NCBI RefSeq assembly: GCF_000518985.1
Contig: NZ_JAEQ01000008.1
Span: forward strand, 91,548 to 155,547
Direction: 5' to 3'
DNA length: 64,000 nt
DNA from: Chelativorans sp. J32
GTDB lineage: Bacteria; Pseudomonadota; Alphaproteobacteria; Rhizobiales; Rhizobiaceae
Part shown: piece by piece, positions 20,280 through 29,403 of the stretch
Position numbering within the stretch: the first letter of the stretch is position 1
Layout: every line of letters begins with the position of its first letter
The notes under the pieces: generated by a model
What the model saw: only the letters and a program-made list of their open reading frames with translations
Databases searched by the model: none
Told to the model about the DNA's origin: nothing
Program-made: the position numbers and the translations under genes

Positions 20280-21029
20280 GTGGCCAACGATCCGATCCAC
20301 CAGTTCCAAATCGCCAAGTGGATTCCGATCGAAATCGGCGGGCTCGATTTCTCTTTCACCAATTCGTCTGCCTTCATGGTGGCTACGGTGGTTGCCGCCG
20401 GCGCTTTTCTTTACCTGACCACGTCAAGTCGCGGCCTCGTTCCGAGCCGGCTGCAGTCCGTCTCGGAGATGTCCTACGAGTTCATCGCTTCGATGTTGCG
20501 GGATGCGGCCGGCAATCATGGGATGCGCTTCTTCCCCTTCATCTTTACGCTTTTCATGTTCGTGCTGGTGGCAAACCTGCTCGGCCTGTTCCCCTACTTC
20601 TTCACGGTTACAAGCCACATCATTGTAACCTTTGCACTGGCGCTGCTCGTTATCGGGACGGTGGTCGTCTACGGCTTCTACAAGCATGGGCTTGGATTTC
20701 TGAAGCTCTTCGTGCCGTCCGGCGTTCCTGTTGTCATCGCGCCGCTTGTGGTGGCAATCGAGGTCGTGTCCTTCCTCTCGCGCCCGATCAGCCTCTCAGT
20801 TCGTCTCTTCGCGAACATGCTGGCCGGCCATATCGCCCTCAAGGTTTTTGCCGGTTTCGTCACCTCGATGACCGCGCTCGGCATTGCCGGCGCAGCGGGC
20901 GCTGTCCTGCCGTTGGCGCTTACCGTAGCGATCACCGCACTCGAATTGCTCATGGCGTTCCTGCAGGCATATGTCTTTGTCGTTCTCTCCTGCATGTACA
21001 TCAACGACGCGATACACCCGAGCCACTAG
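20280..21029 (+). CDS. atpB: ATP synthase F0 subunit a
   Basis: A 249-residue integral membrane subunit that forms the proton half-channels. The essential Arg lies in the conserved helix [14 protein letters not shown] near residue 183, and the later helix [20 protein letters not shown] is also typical. The N-terminus [13 protein letters not shown] is characteristic of alphaproteobacteria. The start is GTG at 20280, preceded by TAAGGGG; the track's longer frame has no ribosome site. Confidence 0.97.
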   Translation: MANDPIHQFQIAKWIPIEIGGLDFSFTNSSAFMVATVVAAGAFLYLTTSSRGLVPSRLQSVSEMSYEFIASMLRDAAGNHGMRFFPFIFTLFMFVLVANLLGLFPYFFTVTSHIIVTFALALLVIGTVVVYGFYKHGLGFLKLFVPSGVPVVIAPLVVAIEVVSFLSRPISLSVRLFANMLAGHIALKVFAGFVTSMTALGIAGAAGAVLPLALTVAITALELLMAFLQAYVFVVLSCMYINDAIHPSH

Positions 21030-21089
21030 TCTTCACTCGCGGTGTTGCCGCGGGCCGAAATCACCTGAAGTTCCACAAGGAGTTTGGAA

Positions 21090-21317
21090 ATGGAAGCACA
21101 AGCAGCAGCATATCTCGGCGCTGGCCTTGCCTGTCTGGGAATGGCCGGAGCCGCGCTCGGTCTGGGCAATATCTTCGGCAGCTATCTCTCGGGCGCGCTG
21201 CGCAATCCTTCCGCCGCTGATGGCCAGTTCGGCCGCCTCATCTTCGGCTTTGCCGTGACGGAAGCGCTCGGCATCTTCTCGCTGCTCATCGCTCTTCTCC
21301 TCCTGTTCACCACCTGA
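21090..21317 (+). CDS. atpE: ATP synthase F0 subunit c
   Basis: A 75-residue hairpin of two membrane helices that forms the rotor ring. The polar loop reads [10 protein letters not shown] and the proton-carrying Glu sits in [13 protein letters not shown] near residue 57. ATG 21090 follows AAGGAG. The ion-binding residues fit a proton rather than a sodium ring. Confidence 0.97.
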   Translation: MEAQAAAYLGAGLACLGMAGAALGLGNIFGSYLSGALRNPSAADGQFGRLIFGFAVTEALGIFSLLIALLLLFTT

Positions 21318-21380
21318 TCGCGAACACGAGTGAGCGGCTGGCCGCGCCGCGGCCAGCTTTGATGAGCAGAGGAAAAGGCC

Positions 21381-21965
21381 ATGTTCGTCGCATCGGCATT
21401 TGCACAAGAGGCGGCTGACCAGGCCGCTGGAGAAATACACACGGAGACGGGCGTAGCGGAGCACGGCAGCGAAGGCGGCTTTCCTCCCTTCCTCGTTGAG
21501 ACTTATCCCTCGCAGCTTCTTTGGCTCGCGATCACGTTTGGTCTTTTCTATCTTTTCCTGAAGCGGGTGGTTCTGCCGCGCATCGGGGGCATTCTGGAGG
21601 TACGGCGCGACCGTATCGCCCAGGACCTCGACCAGGCGGCCCGCATGAAGGAAGAGGCGGATGCAGCTGTCGCTGCATACGAGCAGGAGCTTGCCGAGGC
21701 CCGTAAAAAGGCGGCGTCGATCGCCCAGGAGGCGCGCGACAACGCCAAGGCCGAAGCGGAAGCTGAACGCCGCAGGGTTGAAGCAGGGCTCGATTCCAAG
21801 CTCAAGGAAGCCGAGGCCAGGATTGCTCTGATCAAGGACACGGCACTTTCCGACGTCGGCACAATTGCCGAAGAGACGGCCGCTGCCATCGTCCAGGAGC
21901 TTGTGGGCGGCAAGGTCGACAAGGCTTCGCTCTCGGCGGCGGTAAAAGCCGCCCAGCAGCAGTAG
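21381..21965 (+). CDS. atpG: ATP synthase F0 subunit b'
   Basis: A 194-residue b' peripheral-stalk subunit. A hydrophilic N-terminal extension (about 1-35) precedes one membrane helix ([15 protein letters not shown], about 45-60). A long charged coiled coil follows, rich in Ala, Glu and Lys. In rhizobia b and b' are separate genes and form a heterodimer. It lies 63 bases after atpE and 9 bases before atpF. In Rhizobiales this gene is usually named atpG or atpF2, not to be confused with the F1 gamma subunit. Confidence 0.93.
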   Translation: MFVASAFAQEAADQAAGEIHTETGVAEHGSEGGFPPFLVETYPSQLLWLAITFGLFYLFLKRVVLPRIGGILEVRRDRIAQDLDQAARMKEEADAAVAAYEQELAEARKKAASIAQEARDNAKAEAEAERRRVEAGLDSKLKEAEARIALIKDTALSDVGTIAEETAAAIVQELVGGKVDKASLSAAVKAAQQQ

Positions 21966-21974
21966 GAGAGGCGC

Positions 21975-22454
21975 ATGGACGCGACATTCTGGGCACTGGT
22001 GGCGCTTGTCATCTTCGTGGGCATCCTGCTTTACATCAAGGTGCCGGCGAAGTTGGCGGGTTCGCTGGATGCTCGCGCCGACCGCATCCGCAACGAGCTT
22101 GAGGAGGCACGTCGCCTTCGCGAGGAGGCCCAGCAGCTTTTGGCCGAGTACCAGCGCAAGCGGCGCGAGGCCGAGGAAGAGGCGAGGGATCTCGTCGAGG
22201 CCGCCAAGCGTGAGGCGAAGGTCATCGTCTCCGATGCCAAGTCTAAGACCGAGGAATATGTTTCCAGGCGCACCGCACTGGCCGAGCAAAAGATCGCTCA
22301 GGCCGAGCGGGATGCAGTGAACGAGGTGCGGGCTCGCGCCGTCGATGTCGCTGTGGCTGCGGCCGGCAAGCTTCTGGCGGAGAAGGTCGACAGCAGGACT
22401 GGCGAGGAGCTCTTCAAGGCTTCTCTGCAGGACGTCAAAACGCGACTGAACTGA
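21975..22454 (+). CDS. atpF: ATP synthase F0 subunit b
   Basis: A 159-residue b subunit. The membrane helix is at the very N-terminus (TFWALVALVIFVGILLYI), followed by a continuous coiled coil with heptad-like runs (RNELEEARRLREEAQQLLAE). It pairs with b' to hold F1 against rotation. It is the last gene of the F0 operon; the F1 genes are not in this window, the usual split in Rhizobiales. A strong terminator follows within 20 bases. Confidence 0.96.
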   Translation: MDATFWALVALVIFVGILLYIKVPAKLAGSLDARADRIRNELEEARRLREEAQQLLAEYQRKRREAEEEARDLVEAAKREAKVIVSDAKSKTEEYVSRRTALAEQKIAQAERDAVNEVRARAVDVAVAAAGKLLAEKVDSRTGEELFKASLQDVKTRLN

Positions 22455-22472
22455 ACGCCTGTAATGAACTTT

Positions 22473-22507
22473 GAAAAATGCCGCCCTCTGGGCGGCATTT
22501 TTCTTTT
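22473..22507 (+). terminator. Rho-independent terminator of the F0 ATP synthase operon
   Basis: GAAAAATGCCGCCC-TCT-GGGCGGCATTTTTC is a perfect stem flanked by A and T runs, 19 bases after atpF. It is near-symmetric and can work in both directions. Confidence 0.92.
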
Positions 22508-22934
22508 GCGGGCTCTTGGATGAGGAATTTATCTCGAGCTTGCCTCCTCCAAGATGCAGCCTGCCGTCGCTTTGCCGAGTTCGGCGGCTCCGTGAAGAGA
22601 TTTCTTCAATGGGCCATCGAGATAATGGGTCATCGAGATGCCCTCCCAGGAGCTATCAAGCTGTTGAAGCCGCGCTGCAATCATTGCCTTTTTTTTAGAT
22701 AATGCGCATTTCCCGGAACGGCACGGCTCCCTCTGGTACGCCTCTCGCTCCGCGCGGAGGACGAAATCTCGTTCGCAAATCCTGCCAAGCGAGCTCGGCA
22801 CCATCAATATGCTGGACGCTGCCTGAGTGAGCGGACTTCGTAATTCGGGCACGCTGTCGACGAGAGTAGGAGGAGCGCCTTGGCGAATTTGGCGCGAGCC
22901 TCGACCGCTCTGGATGAAATCCTTGTCTATGCAG
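22508..22934. other. Gene-poor stretch between atpF and the TetR-family gene
   Basis: About 430 bases, less GC-rich than the surroundings. The longest frame is a minus-strand ORF at 22529-22852 (107 codons, with an internal start giving MIAARLQQLDSSWEGISMTH), which resembles no family I know and lacks a clear ribosome site. It could be gene debris. I see no RNA gene or repeat here. Confidence 0.4.
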
Positions 22935-23720
22935 TCAGCCCATCTCGCTTTCGCGTGTCGGCTCTGCTGATAAAGTCGGCGCGGCTTTCACCGGGGCGTC
23001 ATAAGGGATATCCAGGAGCCTGCAGAGCTCCTGCAAGCATTCCTCGAAAACGGGTTCCAGGTTGTTATAGGCAAAGCCGATCTGATTCAGGACTTCCATG
23101 CAGAGCAGCCCGTATAGCCGCATCCAACAGGAAAGAAAGATATAGGCGGCCTCAGGGGGCAGCACGCCGTCCAGCCTTTCCGAATAGGTCCTCAACTGCT
23201 CCGCAAGCGCAGGGTCCATGTCTTCCAGACTTGGGATGGGAAATCGCTTCGTGCGCCAGATCTGGACGATCTCTTCCATGAAGACTTGGCCGAATGCCCT
23301 GCCTGACTGGCTCAGGTTCGTGCATCTTTCGTGGCCGTCAGGCGCCGGAGTGGCAAAGAGGCAGCCGAACTCGGCTGGATGAGCAACCGCCCACTGACGC
23401 AAGGCACGGCAGATCGCGAGAAGGCGGCAGTCCGGGTTCGCTGCGCCGCTGCGGTCACGCGCGGATGTGAGCGCATTCACGAGTTCGCAATAAAGATCGT
23501 GCCGGAGCGCTTCGGTGAGTTCGCCTTGGCTGGAATAGTATCGGTAGAGGGCAGGACCGCTCATCCCCATCCGTCGCGCCACCGCGTTGACCGTCACGGC
23601 CGCGGCACCCTGGCTGACAAGGAGTTCGCGTGCAATGCTCCTCATCTCAGCCATGGTGGCTTCGCGAAGCTTCTCCCTGCGGCTCGTCTTCTTCGGTCCA
23701 GTTCCGTCGCTCATCGGCAT
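22935..23720 (-). CDS. TetR/AcrR family transcriptional regulator
   Basis: A 261-residue regulator. The N-terminal DNA-binding domain (about 10-70) includes ARELLVSQGAAAVTVNAVAR and the recognition-helix region RRMGMSGPALYRYYSSQGEL. The C-terminal ligand domain has the WHG-like pattern seen in large TetR members (FLSCWMRLYGLLCMEVLNQ). I place the start at 23720 (MPMSDGTG); 23738 and 23714 are alternatives. A perfect palindrome lies 27 bases upstream, so it probably represses itself. No transporter or enzyme gene adjoins it, so its target is not evident. Confidence 0.86.
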   Translation of the reverse strand: MPMSDGTGPKKTSRREKLREATMAEMRSIARELLVSQGAAAVTVNAVARRMGMSGPALYRYYSSQGELTEALRHDLYCELVNALTSARDRSGAANPDCRLLAICRALRQWAVAHPAEFGCLFATPAPDGHERCTNLSQSGRAFGQVFMEEIVQIWRTKRFPIPSLEDMDPALAEQLRTYSERLDGVLPPEAAYIFLSCWMRLYGLLCMEVLNQIGFAYNNLEPVFEECLQELCRLLDIPYDAPVKAAPTLSAEPTRESEMG

Positions 23721-23746
23721 ATTGACATGATAGCCCACATAACGAT

Positions 23747-23763
23747 AGTTAGACTATCTAACT
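23747..23763. promoter_or_regulatory. Palindromic operator of the TetR-family gene
   Basis: AGTTAGA-CTA-TCTAACT is a perfect 7-bp inverted repeat with a 3-bp centre, 27-33 bases before the regulator's start. Its size and symmetry fit a TetR dimer site, and it overlaps where the regulator's own promoter should be. Confidence 0.7.
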
Positions 23764-23944
23764 TTTGTGAATGGGGCAAGTTCAGCACTTCCATGATTCC
23801 GCCCGGAAGCGCTGCTGCACCCCGCCATCCTTTGAGACGTACAAGGATGGATGCAAGTTATTGAATCTAAGCGCTGCTGGCGAAACCGTTCCGGTGGTCG
23901 CGGCTATGCGCTAGAATGGGCGGAGGGTGGATTGGAGGAGCCGC

Positions 23945-24517
23945 ATGCTGGTCCTTGTTCTTGGTCTCGTTATCTTCCTCGGCACGCATTCGGTCCGGAT
24001 TGTGGCGCCGCAATTGCGCGAGGGTGTCATACGCAGCCGCAGCTTGGGCGCCTGGAAAGGCATGTACAGTCTCGCGGCATTCCTCGGACTGGTGCTGATC
24101 GTCTGGGGCTATTGGCTCGCTCGGCAGGACCCGGTCATCCTCTATACGCCGCCTGTCGGGATGCGCCACCTGACGCTAGCCCTCATGCTCCCGGTCTTTC
24201 CCCTCATGGCCGCATCGCATCGGCCGGGGCGCATCAGCGCAGCTGTCGGACATCCAATGCTGCTCGGCACGGTGCTTTGGGGCGTTGCCCATCTATTGGC
24301 CAACGGCACGCTGGCCGACTTGCTTCTGTTCGGCGGCATTGCAGCTTGGGCCGGCATAGACTGGGTTTCTTCCGTTCGGCATCCGCGCGAGCCTGTGTTC
24401 AAGGGCAAACCGACGCCGAGAAATGATGTGATGGCGATCGTTGCGGGGCTGATTATCTACGCGATCTTTGTTGGTGGGCTACACCGGCTTCTTTTCGGTG
24501 TCTCACCCATTGGCTAA
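23945..24517 (+). CDS. NnrU family membrane protein
   Basis: A 190-residue protein with about five or six membrane segments. Family features are GTHSVRIVAPQLRE near residue 15, MRHLTLALML, and HPMLLGTVLWGVAHLLANG near residue 102. NnrU was first seen beside denitrification genes, and related MapW/isomerase-like membrane proteins exist, but its function is not settled. No nir, nor or nos gene is nearby. I chose ATG 23945, with GGAGGAG just upstream. Confidence 0.86.
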   Translation: MLVLVLGLVIFLGTHSVRIVAPQLREGVIRSRSLGAWKGMYSLAAFLGLVLIVWGYWLARQDPVILYTPPVGMRHLTLALMLPVFPLMAASHRPGRISAAVGHPMLLGTVLWGVAHLLANGTLADLLLFGGIAAWAGIDWVSSVRHPREPVFKGKPTPRNDVMAIVAGLIIYAIFVGGLHRLLFGVSPIG

Positions 24518-24527
24518 GCGGTGAGCA

Positions 24528-25232
24528 CTAGGTGGCGAAGAACTCTGCGGCCTCCTCGGCCGGTGCAGCGATGCCGTCTTCGGGCGTTTTGAAAGGCGAG
24601 AAGCTCATCCGGTGAAGCCGCGTTACAGGGCCATAGGCGGTGATGGCTTCGCGGTGGCGTTCGGTTGCATAGCCGACATGGCTGTGAAAGCCATAGTGGG
24701 GCATCAGCATGCCGGTCCTCACCATCATCCGGTCCCGCATGACCTTGGCAACGATCGAAGCCGCGGCGATGGACTGGGATCGCTGGTCGCCTTTGACGAC
24801 AGCCCGGCATGGGCAGGGGAGGCCCGGAGGAATATCCCTTCCGTCAGCAAGCGCATAGGCCGGCTGCACGCAAAGCCCGTCAAGGGCGCGCCGCATGGCT
24901 TCCAGACTGGCTCTGAGGATGTTCGATTCGTCTATGCTGGAGGCGCAAACAGATGCGACGGACACGGCGATCGAAGCGCTGAAGATCTCCTGCACCAGCG
25001 CCTCGCGCGCTTCCGCGGTGAGCCGCTTCGAATCGTCCAATCCATTCGGAATCCGATCCGGGTCGAGGACAACCGCTGCCGCCACCACAGGCCCGGCAAG
25101 GGGGCCACGTCCCGCCTCGTCCAACCCCGCCACGGGCGCCAGACCGTCGCGCATAATCCCCGCCTCCAGCGTGAAGTCGGGACGCACGGGCAGATCGAAG
25201 AGGGGCGGAGAATCGGACTGCGAGGAAGCCAT
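24528..25232 (-). CDS. rnhB: Ribonuclease HII
   Basis: A 234-residue nuclease that removes ribonucleotides from DNA and RNA primers. The catalytic site opens with [15 protein letters not shown] near residue 35 (the DE pair). It continues with [10 protein letters not shown], the family Asp in [10 protein letters not shown], and [13 protein letters not shown] near residue 160. [15 protein letters not shown] is the conserved C-terminal motif. It converges with nnrU, the stops being 10 bases apart. Confidence 0.96.
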   Translation of the reverse strand: MASSQSDSPPLFDLPVRPDFTLEAGIMRDGLAPVAGLDEAGRGPLAGPVVAAAVVLDPDRIPNGLDDSKRLTAEAREALVQEIFSASIAVSVASVCASSIDESNILRASLEAMRRALDGLCVQPAYALADGRDIPPGLPCPCRAVVKGDQRSQSIAAASIVAKVMRDRMMVRTGMLMPHYGFHSHVGYATERHREAITAYGPVTRLHRMSFSPFKTPEDGIAAPAEEAAEFFAT

Positions 25233-25488
25233 GGCGGCATGCTTGCATCGCTGCCGATTCTCCGCAAGCCTTTCCCAACGCTTCGGACAAAAAGCGGGGA
25301 AGGCTGCCGTCGGCCCGGGGGCGAAGGGCTACGACGGTCGCTCCGGAGCGGCATGGGGCGAGACCGCACCGGAATTGCAAACTTCGATCGACGCAGGAGA
25401 ATCCGGCAGCTGCCGGTACTCACCTGGCGTCGTCATCGCTTCAACTGATCCGTCCTTGGAAGGATATGCCGGACCTGGCGCTTCTTTC

Positions 25489-26643
25489 CTAAAGAAGGCT
25501 CAGCTGCTCTCCTTCGCCTTTTCCGGCCTTGAAAAGATCGGTGCGCAGCTTTCGCCGCTCGGCATTGAGCCCGATCCTCCGAGCCGCAATCTCAAAACGC
25601 CGTCCGATCTGCCAGGCATAGGGGCCAGTACCCTTCATTCGCTTCCCCCATTCGGAATCATAATCCTTGCCTCCGCGCATCGAACGCACGAGCGACATCA
25701 CATGCCTGTAGCGATCGGGATAATGGCGCAGGAGCCAGTCCTTGAAGATCGGGCTCACCTCCAGTGGCAGACGCAGGATCACATAACCTGCCTCCTTGGC
25801 ACCCACCGCATGGGCGGATTCCAGGATACGCTCGATCTCGCTGTCGTTCAGGCCGGGGATGACCGGCCCTATCATCACTGAAGCGGGAATGCCGGCCTCG
25901 TTCAGCGCCCGCATCGCCTCCAGCCTGCGTGTCGGCGTTGCCGCCCTGGGCTCCATGGTCCGTGCAAGCCGCCGGTCAAGCGTGGTTACGGAAAGGGCTA
26001 CTTTAGCCAGGCCGCGTTCAGCCATGCGCGACAAAATATCTATATCGCGCATGACCAGTGCGGATTTCGTGACGATGCCGACCGGGTGGTTATGGGCATC
26101 TAGAACCTCGAGGATCTCGCGCATAATGCGCCACTTCTTCTCGATCGGTTGATAAGGATCCGTGTTGGTACCGATCGCGATCGTCCGTGGCTCGTATCCC
26201 GTTTTGGCGAGTTCCTTTTCCAGCAGGCGCGGCGCGTCGGGTTTTGCGAACAGTTTCGATTCGAAATCAAGCCCGGGCGACAAACCCATGTAACTATGCG
26301 TCGGGCGAGCGAAGCAGTAGACACAACCGTGCTCACAACCGCGATAAGGATTTATCGAACGGTCGAAGGAGATATCCGGTGAGGCGTTGCGCGTGATGAT
26401 CGTACGCGGTTTTTCGACCTGCACTTCGGTCTTGAAGGGCGGCAGTTCCTCCAGCGTCTCCCATCCGTCATCGAACACATGACGGGTGAGCGGCTCGAAG
26501 CGTCCCGTGGGATTGATGCCGGCGCCGCGTCCTCTTCGGCGATCGTCGCCGACCCGGACGCCTGCCTCATCGATGATCGCGTTTGCCATGGCAGAACCTC
26601 CATCGCTGTAAGCGGCAATGTCTGCCCGTACGATCTGTTCCAT
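25489..26643 (-). CDS. PA0069-family radical SAM protein (SPL-like)
   Basis: A 384-residue radical SAM enzyme. The cluster motif is CEHGCVYCFARPTHSYMG near residue 104 (CxxxCxxC). The preceding NPYRGCEHGC and following IAIGTNTDPYQPIEK are typical of the PA0069/spore photoproduct lyase-like group. The target reaction is unknown. Two starts, 26643 and 26589 (MANAIIDE), each have GGAGG seven bases upstream, so both may be used. A perfect LexA-type box lies 72 bases before 26643, implying induction by DNA damage. Confidence 0.86.
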   Translation of the reverse strand: MEQIVRADIAAYSDGGSAMANAIIDEAGVRVGDDRRRGRGAGINPTGRFEPLTRHVFDDGWETLEELPPFKTEVQVEKPRTIITRNASPDISFDRSINPYRGCEHGCVYCFARPTHSYMGLSPGLDFESKLFAKPDAPRLLEKELAKTGYEPRTIAIGTNTDPYQPIEKKWRIMREILEVLDAHNHPVGIVTKSALVMRDIDILSRMAERGLAKVALSVTTLDRRLARTMEPRAATPTRRLEAMRALNEAGIPASVMIGPVIPGLNDSEIERILESAHAVGAKEAGYVILRLPLEVSPIFKDWLLRHYPDRYRHVMSLVRSMRGGKDYDSEWGKRMKGTGPYAWQIGRRFEIAARRIGLNAERRKLRTDLFKAGKGEGEQLSLL

Positions 26644-26714
26644 CGTCCTGCCTCCGCGCTGCCCGGCCGGCGCGCTGATGTCTTGAGATGAATCTATTCC
26701 TATTCGGCTATAAG

Positions 26715-26729
26715 GAACAAATCAAGAAC
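26715..26729 (-). promoter_or_regulatory. LexA (SOS) box upstream of radical SAM gene
   Basis: GAAC-AAATCAA-GAAC exactly matches the alphaproteobacterial LexA site GAAC-N7-GAAC (GTTC-N7-GTTC on the gene's strand). On the gene's strand it overlaps TTGATT, a plausible -35 element followed 17 bases later by TAGGAA, so LexA would block the promoter. Confidence 0.65.
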
Positions 26730-26791
26730 ATTTTACGCGAGGGAAGAACGTGGCCAAAGGCGCGGCTGTGAAGAAGCTGTGGAATAAGGAA

Positions 26792-27334
26792 TCAGCGCGA
26801 GGTGGCGCCGCGCTTCAGGTGCTCATCGAGACGCGGCATGATTTCCACGAAATTGCAGGGCTTGTGCCGGTAGTCGAACTGATCCTTCAGGATGGAATCC
26901 CAAGCATCGCGACAGGCGCCGGGCGAACCCGGGAGAACGAAGACGAACGTCTGGTCGATGAGGCCGGCAGTGGCCCGGGATTGGATCGTAGAGGTTCCGA
27001 TCTTCTCAAAGGAAATCCTGTGGAAGACCTGTGAAAAACCGTCCATCCGTTTTTCGAACAGCGGCTCGAGGGCTTCCGGTGTCACGTCGCGTCCCGTGAA
27101 GCCGGTGCCGCCGGTGGTGATCACGGCATCGATCCCGGGATCGGCGCACCAGGCGCGAACGAGGCTGCGGATATGCCGGATCTCGTCTGGCGCTATGCTG
27201 CGGTCCGCCAATTCGTGGCCCGCTTCCTTGATGCGTTCGGCAAGCGTCTGCCCCGATTTGTCATCGGCCAAGCTACGCGTATCCGAAACGGTGAGCACGG
27301 CAAACCGCACGGGAATGAACTGCCGCTCAGACAT
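26792..27334 (-). CDS. moaB: Molybdenum cofactor biosynthesis protein B
   Basis: A 180-residue MoaB/Mog-type protein acting in the molybdopterin adenylylation step. The fold signature is VITTGGTGFTGRDVTPEALE near residue 75, with PGSPGACRDAWD near 145. I chose ATG 27334 (MSERQFIPVR), preceded by GGGGGAG; the open frame extends upstream only through ispE. The start overlaps the ispE stop by 8 bases, so the two are probably translated in sequence. No other moa gene is present. Confidence 0.93.
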   Translation of the reverse strand: MSERQFIPVRFAVLTVSDTRSLADDKSGQTLAERIKEAGHELADRSIAPDEIRHIRSLVRAWCADPGIDAVITTGGTGFTGRDVTPEALEPLFEKRMDGFSQVFHRISFEKIGTSTIQSRATAGLIDQTFVFVLPGSPGACRDAWDSILKDQFDYRHKPCNFVEIMPRLDEHLKRGATSR

Positions 27335-28208
27335 TGACCAACTCCCCCGTTGAAGCCGATGTTTCGGTGGCGCAAACAAACCAATGGGGATGCTTTTGGG
27401 CGATCGCCTGGCGGGTTCGTTCCGCCGCCTCTTGATGCTCGAAAATACCGAAGCAGGTGGCGCCGGAGCCCGACATGCGGGCGATAAGCGCTCCCTCGGC
27501 ACGCAGCAGCCCGAGAACGCTGCCGATCTCGGGCACGAGTGAAAGCGCGGCCGGCTCCAGGTCGTTGCGTGTGAGCCGCATCCATTCCAGGAGTTCCGCC
27601 GGGTCGCTCTTCGAGGGCAGGGCAGGAAGGGGCGCGTGCTCGCGCTTGATCAGGGCTGAGAACACTTTTGGAGTGGCGAGCGGCAGGCCGGCATTGACCA
27701 GGAGGATGGGAAGCCGGGGCAGGGCGGGAAAGGGCTCCAGCATCTCGCCGATACCGCGCGCGATCAGGGGACGTCCGTAAAGGCACATGGGCACATCGGC
27801 TCCGAGCATCAGCCCGATCTGGGCAAGCTCCTTGGGAGGGACCTGGATCTCCCACAAGCGGGTCAGCAGCTTCAGCACCGCCGCGGCGTCGCTTGATCCG
27901 CCTCCTATACCCGCAGCGACGGGCAGGTTCTTTTCAAGCGTGATCGCCACGGGTGACTTTGCTTGAGCACCAAAATGCAGCCGGAGGATGTCCCGCGCCT
28001 TGAGCACCAGGTTGGCCCCGCCTTCCAGGCCGTCGCGGAAAGGTCCCGTCACCTCGAAGTGATCCCGATCCGATGGTCGGACGGAAAGCCGATCCCCGAA
28101 AGCAGTGAAGGCTACAAGGGATTCCAGCAGGTGATACCCGTCGGCACGCCGGCCGATCACATGCAGCGCGAGATTGATCTTTGCCGGGGCCGTATTTTCA
28201 AGTTTCAT
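27327..28208 (-). CDS. ispE: 4-diphosphocytidyl-2-C-methyl-D-erythritol kinase
   Basis: A 293-residue GHMP kinase of the MEP isoprenoid pathway. It starts with APAKINLALHVIGRRADGYH (active-site Lys, residues 8-27). The ATP-binding glycine motif NLPVAAGIGGGSSDAAAVL is near residue 94, and the third motif MSGSGATCFGIF near 245. Together with dxs at 54-56 kb it shows that the organism uses the MEP route. It forms a minus-strand run with moaB. Confidence 0.97.
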   Translation of the reverse strand: MKLENTAPAKINLALHVIGRRADGYHLLESLVAFTAFGDRLSVRPSDRDHFEVTGPFRDGLEGGANLVLKARDILRLHFGAQAKSPVAITLEKNLPVAAGIGGGSSDAAAVLKLLTRLWEIQVPPKELAQIGLMLGADVPMCLYGRPLIARGIGEMLEPFPALPRLPILLVNAGLPLATPKVFSALIKREHAPLPALPSKSDPAELLEWMRLTRNDLEPAALSLVPEIGSVLGLLRAEGALIARMSGSGATCFGIFEHQEAAERTRQAIAQKHPHWFVCATETSASTGELVNV

Positions 28209-28220
28209 TCGTTGCGGCGC

Positions 28221-28406
28221 TTAGTCCTTCGCCAAGCGGTACTCGCCGGTCCGCGGATCCTTCACAAGCGTGCCCATACTGCCCGTGGCGGCTTCCTTCC
28301 GAACGCGCTCCATCCGCTTTGTGACGCGTTCAGCCTCGCGAAGGAAAAGTCGATAGCCGGCAAGTGCCACGGCGGCGACAAGAGCGAGGAAAATGAGTTG
28401 CGGCAT
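28221..28406 (-). CDS. Small single-span membrane protein
   Basis: A 61-residue protein with an N-terminal membrane segment (LIFLALVAAVALAGYRLFL, about residues 4-22). A basic helix (REAERVTKRMERVRKEA) and a short tail LVKDPRTGEYRLAKD follow. I do not know its function; similar short proteins are common in Rhizobiales. It sits 12 bases upstream of ispE behind GGAGG, probably in the same transcript. Confidence 0.75.
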   Translation of the reverse strand: MPQLIFLALVAAVALAGYRLFLREAERVTKRMERVRKEAATGSMGTLVKDPRTGEYRLAKD

Positions 28407-28468
28407 GGCCGAGTGCCTCCTTTGGCGATGTTCCTCATTCTATGGCGGTTTGCGACAGCAGCAAGGCG

Positions 28469-29329
28469 CTAGAATCCGAAACGGCGCCAGAGCGCCTGGT
28501 CTTCAAGGGTTTGAATAAGGCCGGCTGCCGCAGCCGCTGCGATTTCGGTCTCCCGGCCTTCAATTCCGAAGAAGCCCAGCCTTCGGCCCAATAGGCCGCG
28601 AGGGGCGCTGACGAGCTTAAGGCGGGTCTTCGGTCCGTAGCGCTGCTTAAGAAAGGATCGCATATCGCCGATCGCATCGACAAGGCCCAGCGCAAGACCT
28701 CTTTCACCTGTCCAGAAAAGGCCGGTGAAGAGATCGTCGTGATCGGCAAGCTTTGCGCCACGCCGCTGCCGGACGAGCGAAATGAACGTCTGGTGAACCT
28801 CTTCCTGCAGGGCTTTCAGCCGTTCCACGTCTTCCTCTTTTTCCGGCTGGAAAGGATCGAGGATCGCCTTGTTGCGTCCGGAGGTATGAACGCGGCGCTC
28901 CACACCGATCTTCTTGATGAGATCCTGAAAGCCGAAACCCGCTGAAACGACGCCGATCGAGCCGACGATGGAGGAGGGGTCGGCGATGATCTCGTCACCG
29001 GCAAGGGCGATCATGTAACCACCGGAGGCGGCAACATCCTCGACGAAGACAAAAACGGTCCTTTTCTTTTCTTCCGCCAGATCGCGGATGCGCCTGTAGA
29101 TCAGACGTGACTGCACCGGTGATCCGCCAGGCGAGTTGACCGAGATTGCGACAGCAGGGCTGGAGATGGAGAATGCCTTCTCCAGGAGACCAGCCGTGGA
29201 GGCCAGTGACAGCGACTGCCGCATGGGGCCGGCGCCCGCCATGATCGTCCCGTGCAGCCTGACGACGGGAATGGTGATGGCATCGGAACGAAGGGATTTC
29301 GGCAGGAGGCGTGCCAGCGATTCTTTCAC
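28469..29329 (-). CDS. sppA: S49 family signal peptide peptidase (SppA-like)
   Basis: A 286-residue short-form S49 serine peptidase. The Ser nucleophile is in DVAASGGYMIALAGDEI near residue 102. The general-base Lys is in TSGRNKAILDPF near 154. VNSPGGSPVQSR supplies the oxyanion region. No clear N-terminal membrane anchor is seen, unlike long SppA, so it may be cytoplasmic or peripheral. The family digests cleaved signal peptides or membrane protein fragments. It is co-oriented with the next gene, 74 bases downstream of it. Confidence 0.92.
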   Translation of the reverse strand: MKESLARLLPKSLRSDAITIPVVRLHGTIMAGAGPMRQSLSLASTAGLLEKAFSISSPAVAISVNSPGGSPVQSRLIYRRIRDLAEEKKRTVFVFVEDVAASGGYMIALAGDEIIADPSSIVGSIGVVSAGFGFQDLIKKIGVERRVHTSGRNKAILDPFQPEKEEDVERLKALQEEVHQTFISLVRQRRGAKLADHDDLFTGLFWTGERGLALGLVDAIGDMRSFLKQRYGPKTRLKLVSAPRGLLGRRLGFFGIEGRETEIAAAAAAGLIQTLEDQALWRRFGF

Positions 29330-29403
29330 TTAGGAGGTCTCCGCGACTGGTTATCTTCATGTAGGCATTGGTATGCAGGACGCAATGGCAATCACACCAA
29401 CGC

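Noticed and set aside
24895..25881. 328-codon plus-strand ORF across rnhB, the gap and the radical SAM gene
   Set aside because: It is antisense to two recognised genes and shows low-complexity Ser/Arg/Pro composition.
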